Assembly (NCBI GenBank): GCA_017885385.1
Contig: JAFNGF010000130.1
Coordinates: 1 to 5,933 of the forward strand
Source of the DNA: Planctomycetota bacterium
GTDB lineage: Bacteria > Planctomycetota > Phycisphaerae > Sedimentisphaerales > Anaerobacaceae
Direction: 5' to 3'
Length of the DNA stretch: 5,933 nt
Below are positions 1-3,930 of the stretch, piece after piece. The notes under the pieces were generated by a model that saw nothing but the letters and a program-made list of their open reading frames with translations, was not told the origin of the DNA and made no database searches. Numbering within the stretch: the stretch's first letter is position 1; every line of letters starts with the position of its first letter. A program made the position numbers and the translations under genes.

Positions 1-261
1 TGCCGAAAGCCGGGCCAGTGGCAGAGCTTTGATATTATCTTTTTCGCGCCGGTTTTTAAGGATGGCAAGCTCGAAAAGCCCGCGTTTGTCACCGTCTTTC
101 ACAATGGGCTTCTCGTCCATCACAACCAGGAGATTTTTGGCCCGACCGGCCATCGGATCCTGCCCAAGTACGACAAACCCATCCCCGAAAAACTGCCGCT
201 GAGCTTATCAGCCCACAATAACCCGGTGCGTTTCCGCAACATCTGGATAAGACCACTCTGA
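1..261 (+). CDS. DUF1080 / 3-keto-disaccharide hydrolase-type protein, C-terminal fragment
   Basis: Frame 1 is open from the first base to a TGA at 259-261 and gives the last 86 residues of a protein; the start lies outside the window. The residues fit the end of the DUF1080 family (PF06439, a concanavalin-like beta-sandwich): a PGQWQSFDIIFFAP strand, then VTVFHNGLLVHHNQEI, a GPTGHR turn, and the terminal HNNPVRFRNIWIRPL. The N-G-x-x-V-H and NPVRFRNIW signatures are the best conserved parts of the family C-terminus. Members are usually secreted and abundant in Planctomycetota and Bacteroidota, and some act on 3-keto-glycosides or related glycans; the substrate cannot be told from this fragment. 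The gene converges on the protease gene, with 28 bp between the stop codons and no clear terminator hairpin in the gap. Confidence 0.85.
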   Translation, partial: CRKPGQWQSFDIIFFAPVFKDGKLEKPAFVTVFHNGLLVHHNQEIFGPTGHRILPKYDKPIPEKLPLSLSAHNNPVRFRNIWIRPL

Positions 262-289
262 CGGGACCTTGCGCATGAAGGCTCCATAC

Positions 290-1207
290 CTACTTGGGAT
301 GCTCTACCTTTAGTTTCTCGGTTAACTCTTCATCCACAGCAGAAACGTCTCTGCGTTTCAATAGTGAAAGAATCGCATCAGCAGGCACAACATTGCAAAG
401 CCCGGAATTCTCCTCGAAGGTTGCACGAGGCCTGCCTGTGTGTGCACTCACGGCGACGTCAACATATGGGATAAAGTTTATCGCAAGGCCAACGAGTTTC
501 TCCTCATTTATCAGCGGTGAGGACAACCCTTTGCCCATCTTGATTGGAGGAACGTATACCACCGCTCCTCCGCTATTTCCAGGGTAGAAATCCACATCAA
601 CAACCAAATCGTTTGGCTCCGATAGAGCGACTATCCCCTGTCGCACAATCGGCTTGGCGTAGTCCTCTGACCGTAGACCCAGCGGGAACCCAAGCAAAAG
701 CACCGGAGCACCAGCTTGAACATATTTGGCCTCCAAAAAAGAAGATAAGGGGATCTGGAGCAGGTCCGAAGTAGTAGGAACAAGCATGAATCTGCAAGCT
801 ACATCTCTATCGCTGGACAGGTACCAGGAACCAACTGCACCCTTCCTCAGACCTTCTTCCGTGACAATAATGCTGTGCCCTTTCTTATCATTCAAACGGT
901 ATGCAAGGTTCTCCCTTGTCTTCTGAGTTTTTTTGTCAATTATCACATGCTTAGCTGTTATCAGGACAATGTGCTTATTGGGAGAGGCTATGAGGAAACC
1001 GGTGCCTATGGGGGCATACTTTGCATGCTCTTCTTTTGGGTCCTCCTGGACCTGCTCCACTGAAATTACCGATTTGAGCCAGTTCTGGTTGAAGACCGAG
1101 GTCAACTTCTTTCCGCTCTCTTCCTGAGTCTCGGTGGCCCAACATGGTCCAGCAAATACCTGCACAAAAAGCAAAAACGTGGCTATAACCTCGACAATTT
1201 GTCTCAT
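290..1207 (-). CDS. secreted trypsin-like serine protease (S1 fold, trypsin_2 type)
   Basis: A 305-residue protein from ATG at 1205-1207. This start is chosen over an in-frame ATG 33 bp upstream (1240) because AAGGAG lies 6 nt before it and a clean signal peptide begins there: MRQ, hydrophobic IVEVIATFLLFVQVFA, cleavage likely after GPCWA (residue 24). The chymotrypsin-fold triad is readable: His87 in ITAKHV, Asp135 in SSDRDVA, and Ser212 in FYPGNSGGAV. GTGFLI at 68-73 is the strand before the His, and LLLGFPLG (170-177) is typical of the trypsin_2/HtrA-like group. There is no PDZ domain after the protease domain; only about 90 residues follow the Ser, including a VGLAINFIP strand and a charged tail. 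It should act outside the cytoplasm, in quality control or processing; the substrate is unknown. Transcription probably starts at the promoter in repeat copy A, about 155 nt upstream. Confidence 0.88.
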   Translation of the reverse strand: MRQIVEVIATFLLFVQVFAGPCWATETQEESGKKLTSVFNQNWLKSVISVEQVQEDPKEEHAKYAPIGTGFLIASPNKHIVLITAKHVIIDKKTQKTRENLAYRLNDKKGHSIIVTEEGLRKGAVGSWYLSSDRDVACRFMLVPTTSDLLQIPLSSFLEAKYVQAGAPVLLLGFPLGLRSEDYAKPIVRQGIVALSEPNDLVVDVDFYPGNSGGAVVYVPPIKMGKGLSSPLINEEKLVGLAINFIPYVDVAVSAHTGRPRATFEENSGLCNVVPADAILSLLKRRDVSAVDEELTEKLKVEHPK

Positions 1208-1362
1208 CTTTATCTCCTTCTTCTCTGGTCTGGCTAACATGTAGTGTCCAACCAGTCACACAGAATGGCCGCACTCACATCTCCAATAAGACCAACTGTT
1301 TTGCAGACGTTTTAATTCACATCGAGGAATCATCTGCCCTACGCTCATTACTGCAATTATCG
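1208..1362 (-). other. predicted long 5' leader of the protease mRNA
   Basis: If the TTGACG-17-TATAAT promoter at 1369-1397 is used, transcription begins near 1362 and leaves about 155 nt of untranslated leader. I see no recognisable riboswitch, T-box or convincing leader peptide in it. GTG-initiated frames near 1274 run into the protease gene in another frame and look like shadows. The leader ends with the AAGGAG ribosome binding site. Its length and boundaries are inferred from the promoter alone. Confidence 0.4.
1214..1219 (-). promoter_or_regulatory. Shine-Dalgarno AAGGAG of the protease gene
   Basis: On the minus strand AAGGAG is followed by ATAAAG and then the ATG at 1207, a 6-nt spacing. 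It decides the start: the upstream ATG at 1240 has no comparable site and would put charged residues (RPEKKEIK) before the signal peptide. Confidence 0.75.
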
Positions 1363-1413
1363 CTCCGGATTATATCCTGCCCGTCACAGAGCGTCAAGCA
1401 CGAGTCTCGAAAT
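1347..1413 (-). repeat. promoter-bearing direct repeat, copy A
   Basis: This 67-bp segment matches 2619-2685 at 57 of 67 positions without gaps, in the same orientation. Both promoter hexamers and the bases around them (CTCCGGATTATA and AGAGCGTCAAGCACGA on the plus strand) are unchanged between copies, while differences concentrate in the spacer and at the edges. Beyond the repeat, 1414-1428 matches 2718-2732 at 13 of 15 positions, so copy B carries 32 extra bases relative to copy A there. Copy A sits between the GH43 stop and the protease start. Confidence 0.85.
1369..1397 (-). promoter_or_regulatory. sigma70-type promoter upstream of the protease gene
   Basis: On the minus strand, TTGACG (1392-1397) and TATAAT (1369-1374) are separated by exactly 17 bp (1375-1391). 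The -10 is a perfect consensus and the -35 matches 5 of 6. Predicted transcription start is near 1362. No other gene lies between it and the protease start. The identical arrangement in repeat copy B supports it as a real element. Confidence 0.75.
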
Positions 1414-1456
1414 GCCTAATTTCAAAACGCATCCTTCGGCGGTGGTAGCAAGTAGG

Positions 1457-1477
1457 ATGGGCAGATTTTCTCCCCAT
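1457..1477 (-). terminator. possible weak hairpin terminator after the GH43 gene
   Basis: An interrupted inverted repeat starts 17 nt downstream of the GH43 stop: ATGGG pairs with CCCAT, then one mismatch, then AGA pairs with TCT around a 3-nt loop. No T-run follows on the minus strand, so intrinsic termination is doubtful. It could instead protect the mRNA end or be chance. Confidence 0.25.
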
Positions 1478-1494
1478 GTCGGTCCCCGGATGTT

Positions 1495-2583
1495 TCAGTC
1501 TTTGTTATCTGTCGAGTCCGATAGGTCACGAAGCTGGGGCCAGCCGTCGGCATTCCATTGCAGGGGACGTACGGCGAGGGTGGCTCTGCCACCTCGGCTG
1601 CCATCGTAGTAATGGTAGCTTAGCCAGTGCTTGTCGCCTTGCGAAAAAATGCCGGGGTGGCCAGGCCCTATGAATTGGCCCTGCGTCTCCAAAAATGGGC
1701 TTCCACCGCCAGCAAGCATCTTGACCCCATCCTTGTCAATGTACGGGCCGGTGATGTCGGCGCTACGGCCAACCCGGATGTTGTAGGTGCTGCTTACGCC
1801 GCGACAGCACAGACCCCAGTTCACAAACAGGTAGTAGTAGCCTTTGTGATGGTAGATGGAAGGAGCTTCGATGGATTCGTGGTAGGCCAGCGAATAAACA
1901 GGCAAGTCCGGCGCGATCCGTTTTCCGGTGGCTGGATCGAGCTGAATCAACTTGACCCCGCTCCAAAATGAGCCGAACACGAGCCACAAGTTGCCGTCCG
2001 GGTCCTCTGCCACGGCCGGGTCGATGGCGTTGAAGTCGTCGCGGTCGCCGGATTGGATCACGATGCCTTCGTCGGTCCAATGGTAGTTCGGGTCTGCCGG
2101 GTCGAGAGTCGGGGTGGTAGCCAGACCTATGGCGGAAGTCTTGCTCCCCCATCTCGAGACAGAGTAGTAGAGCAAGTACCGATCCTTAAAATGGATGACG
2201 TCCGGTGCCCAGAAGTAGCCTCTATTGCCGGGCACCGCCTCGCTCGTCCAGGCCGGCGGGCTGGCAAAGACAGACGGACCGGCCTGCCACTCTACCAAGT
2301 CTTTCGAGCGCCGCGATGCAATCCCCCTGCCGGTGGCAAAAAGCCAATACTCGTCTTTGCACTTTACTATAGTGGAAGGGTCGTGAACCCACACGTCGCG
2401 TTCGCGGGGCCGCTCGATGCGGGCATCGACTTCGGATTGCTGCTCGGGGACTGACGCCGGCGTTGCGCCTTGCTCGACCATGCATCCGCACAATGCAACT
2501 GCGAAGCAAACACCCAAGATCATCCAACTCAAGCGGGTAGTAATATCCAGTTTCAATCTCCTATTGTATGGAGAAACCTGCAT
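1495..2583 (-). CDS. GH43 family lipoprotein, arabinan endo-1,5-alpha-L-arabinosidase-like
   Basis: A 362-residue protein from ATG at 2583. Hydrophobic WMILGVCFAVALCGC (about residues 20-34) ends in a lipobox matching the broad bacterial pattern, with Cys34 as the lipidated residue, so it should be membrane-attached and face outward. The five-bladed propeller of GH43 follows. The catalytic carboxylates are readable: Asp68 in VWVHDPSTI (general base), Asp188 in FNAIDPAVAEDPDGNLWLVFGSFWSG (pKa modulator) and Glu239 in ESIEAPSIYHHKGYYYLF (acid). His324 in LSYHYYD corresponds to the calcium-bound His of endo-arabinanases. FWAPDVIHF, WGLCCRGVSSTYNIRVGRS and the RPLQWNADGWPQ ending also fit that subgroup. 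It would cleave alpha-1,5-arabinan from pectin; exact specificity (endo or exo) is inferred from family resemblance. The start is uncertain: in-frame TTG (2592), ATG (2583) and CTG (2550) are all possible. Its promoter is in repeat copy B. Confidence 0.88.
   Translation of the reverse strand: MQVSPYNRRLKLDITTRLSWMILGVCFAVALCGCMVEQGATPASVPEQQSEVDARIERPRERDVWVHDPSTIVKCKDEYWLFATGRGIASRRSKDLVEWQAGPSVFASPPAWTSEAVPGNRGYFWAPDVIHFKDRYLLYYSVSRWGSKTSAIGLATTPTLDPADPNYHWTDEGIVIQSGDRDDFNAIDPAVAEDPDGNLWLVFGSFWSGVKLIQLDPATGKRIAPDLPVYSLAYHESIEAPSIYHHKGYYYLFVNWGLCCRGVSSTYNIRVGRSADITGPYIDKDGVKMLAGGGSPFLETQGQFIGPGHPGIFSQGDKHWLSYHYYDGSRGGRATLAVRPLQWNADGWPQLRDLSDSTDNKD
2548..2562 (-). promoter_or_regulatory. internal Shine-Dalgarno with CTG as an alternative GH43 start
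   Basis: The minus strand has AGGAG (2558-2562), 7 nt, then an in-frame CTG (2548-2550). This is the only good ribosome binding site near the gene start; the ATG at 2583 is preceded by GCTGCCC with no purine-rich site. Starting at the CTG would give a compact lipoprotein signal (LDITTRLSWMILGVC...), more typical than the longer N-terminus from 2583. A TTG at 2554-2556 is only 1 nt from the AGGAG and is too close. CTG starts are rare, so this is an alternative and not the main call. Confidence 0.4.
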
Positions 2584-2618
2584 GGGCAGCAACTTTTCGA
2601 TAAATCGGCACGCAGGTG

Positions 2619-2685
2619 ATTACCGCGATTTTCGCTCCGGATTATAGCCCGCCGCTCAAAGAGCGTCAAGCACGAATTTCGAAAT
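2619..2685 (-). repeat. promoter-bearing direct repeat, copy B
   Basis: Partner of 1347-1413 (57/67 identical). Besides the shared promoter, this copy has two small palindromes that copy A lacks: CGCTC-TTT-GAGCG inside the promoter spacer, and ATTTCGAAAT at the upstream edge. The sequence farther upstream on the minus strand (about 2686-2732) continues in an AATCCGAA-rich style, suggesting the repeat unit is longer than the part shared by both copies. Confidence 0.85.
2641..2669 (-). promoter_or_regulatory. sigma70-type promoter upstream of the GH43 gene
   Basis: Minus-strand TTGACG (2664-2669), 17-bp spacer (2647-2663), TATAAT (2641-2646). Predicted start of transcription is near 2634, about 50 nt before the ATG at 2583 and about 84 nt before the CTG alternative. 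Same hexamers and spacing as the promoter at 1369-1397, with 6 differences in the 17-bp spacer. Confidence 0.78.
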
Positions 2686-2774
2686 CCGAAGCTCCAAACA
2701 AATCCGAATATCAAGACGCCCAATTTCAAGACACTCCTGGTGTAAGCCCGGCCGAACCGAGGCAGTGAAATGTG

Positions 2775-2803
2775 TTGACAGACAGCGCCAATGGCAGTTA
2801 AAT
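2775..2803 (+). promoter_or_regulatory. candidate promoter of the 3-dehydroquinate synthase II gene
   Basis: A perfect -35 TTGACA (2775-2780), a 17-bp spacer and a -10 of TTAAAT (2798-2803, 4 of 6 matches). The predicted start near 2810 leaves a leader of about 78 nt that contains the palindrome at 2845-2864. It points away from the GH43 promoter, making this a divergent promoter region. A single occurrence with a weak -10, so moderate confidence. Confidence 0.5.
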
Positions 2804-2844
2804 CTTGGCAGCAAAGGCCGAGTAAATTAATGAGGCGTCGTTGG

Positions 2845-2864
2845 ATTCCCGCCTGCGCGGGAAT
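2845..2864. repeat. dRS3-like palindromic repeat (ATTCCC-N8-GGGAAT)
   Basis: The 20 bp read ATTCCCGC, CTGC, GCGGGAAT: a perfect 8-bp inverted repeat with a 4-nt loop. The pattern ATTCCC-N8-GGGAAT with TTGG before and GACA after is the widely dispersed short repeat known as dRS3 in Neisseria, and similar units occur in many other bacterial genomes. It ends 12 nt before the ribosome binding site (AGGGA, 2877-2881) of the synthase gene, inside its predicted leader, where as RNA it would fold into a GC-rich hairpin. Only one copy is in the window, so dispersal in this genome is inferred. Confidence 0.75.
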
Positions 2865-2887
2865 GACAAGAAAAGCAGGGAAGACCA

Positions 2888-3883
2888 ATGAAGAAACTGT
2901 GGGTAAATGTTGTCCCGTACAGCAAGGAAATCGCCATAGCGGCGCTGGAAAGTGGCGCTGAGGCTGTAATCGTGCCGGACGGCAAAAGCGAAACTGTGCG
3001 CCAGTTCGGCAAAATAAAAACCATCGAGAAAAACGGCGACTTTAAGCCGGGCGTGGAAGTCGAGTTCATAGATATAGCCGGCAAAGCTGACGAAGATAGG
3101 GCTGCGGCGGTTCCCGCTGACAAAATTGTCGTGCTGAGAATGCTCGACTGGACGATCATCCCAATCGAAAACCTGCTTGCCCGGCGGGGCAAAAATATCA
3201 TTGTGCAGGTCGATAATAGTAAACAGGCTAAACTTATGACCGAGATTCTCGAAAAGGGCGTCGATGGCGTTGTTCTGAATACTAAAGATGTGAACGAAAT
3301 CAAGAAGACCGCCGAAATCATTCACGGCATAAGCGAAAAAATTCCCTTGGTAATAGCTACAATCACAGCCGCCAAGCAGCTTGGAATGGGCGACCGGTCG
3401 TGTCTTGATACCTGTACGCAAATGACGCTCGGCGAAGGAATCCTCATCGGCAATACAGCGTCGGGCTTTTTCTTGGTGCACTCTGAATCGGTCGAGAATC
3501 CTTATGTGGCTTCCCGGCCTTTCCGCGTCAACGCCGGCGCCGTGCACGCATATACTTTAACGCCGGGCGGAAAAACTAAATACCTGGCGGACTTGAAGGC
3601 CGGCGACGAAGTTATGCTGGTAAATTTTCAAGGCAAAAGTCAAACCGCCTATTTAGGGAGAAACAAGATCGAAAAACGCCCAATGATGCTCATCGAGGCG
3701 GAAGCTCAAGGCCAGCCGATAAGCCTGGTGATGCAAAACGCTGAGACAATTCGGCTGGTTAGCCCGGATGGTAAGCCGATCTCCATCACCGCTCTAAAGC
3801 CGGGCGACAAAGTGCTCGGCCACATCGAAAAGGCCGGCAGGCATTTCGGCATGCAGGTTGATGAAACACTGATAGAAAGATAG
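2888..3883 (+). CDS. 3-dehydroquinate synthase II (archaeal-type AroB')
   Basis: A complete 331-residue protein with ATG at 2888, 6 nt after AGGGA. It belongs to the DHQ synthase II family (PF01959), unrelated in fold to bacterial AroB. In archaea the enzyme uses NAD+ to convert 2-amino-3,7-dideoxy-D-threo-hept-6-ulosonate to 3-dehydroquinate. Family signatures are dense: ALESGAEAVIVP (19-30), MGDRSCLDTC (167-176), GEGILIGNTASGFFLVHSES (182-201), PYVASRPFRVNAGAVHAY (205-222), PGGKTKYLADLKAGDEV (226-242), QNAETIRLVSPDG (283-295) and the terminal KAGRHFGMQVDETLIE. It is somewhat shorter than archaeal members of about 360 residues, but all the core blocks seem present. No membrane segment or signal peptide, so cytoplasmic. 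Bacterial homologues such as GriH make 3-amino-4-hydroxybenzoate from a related precursor, so the product could be an aminobenzoate rather than dehydroquinate. Probably co-transcribed with the gene 47 bp downstream. Confidence 0.92.
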   Translation: MKKLWVNVVPYSKEIAIAALESGAEAVIVPDGKSETVRQFGKIKTIEKNGDFKPGVEVEFIDIAGKADEDRAAAVPADKIVVLRMLDWTIIPIENLLARRGKNIIVQVDNSKQAKLMTEILEKGVDGVVLNTKDVNEIKKTAEIIHGISEKIPLVIATITAAKQLGMGDRSCLDTCTQMTLGEGILIGNTASGFFLVHSESVENPYVASRPFRVNAGAVHAYTLTPGGKTKYLADLKAGDEVMLVNFQGKSQTAYLGRNKIEKRPMMLIEAEAQGQPISLVMQNAETIRLVSPDGKPISITALKPGDKVLGHIEKAGRHFGMQVDETLIER

Positions 3884-3919
3884 TGCAGTAAATATAAGCT
3901 AAAACAAGCCAGCAGCTAC

Positions 3920-3925
3920 GGAGGT
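3920..3925 (+). promoter_or_regulatory. Shine-Dalgarno GGAGGT of the DUF362/SMP-30 gene
   Basis: GGAGGT is followed by 5 nt (AAAAA) and the ATG at 3931, an excellent site that fixes the start. The 47-bp gap after the synthase stop has no evident terminator, consistent with a shared transcript. Confidence 0.8.
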
Positions 3926-3930
3926 AAAAA

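Noticed and set aside
262..289. Search for a bidirectional terminator between the convergent DUF1080 and protease genes
   Set aside because: The 28-bp gap has no inverted repeat or T-run good enough to call.
1190..1207. Protease as a lipoprotein because of the Cys at residue 22
   Set aside because: The residues before it are AGP; Pro at -1 does not fit a lipobox, and cleavage after CWA by signal peptidase I fits better.
1207..1240. Upstream ATG (1240) as the protease start
   Set aside because: It lacks a Shine-Dalgarno and would place a charged segment before the signal peptide, whereas the ATG at 1207 has AAGGAG at 6 nt.
975..1274. 99-codon minus frame overlapping the start of the protease gene in another frame
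   Set aside because: GGAG lies 6 nt before its GTG, but most of it is out of frame within the protease coding sequence and it has no plausible protein features.
2553..2888. 111-codon minus frame containing VIPAQAGIQ and FGFRNS-like segments
   Set aside because: These are translations of non-coding repeats (the dRS3-like unit and the promoter repeat), a common source of false gene calls.
2798..3547. 249-codon open frame on the minus strand, antisense to the synthase gene
   Set aside because: It lies opposite a gene with dense family motifs, has no ribosome binding site I can see and no recognisable domain; its end reads through the dRS3-like palindrome.
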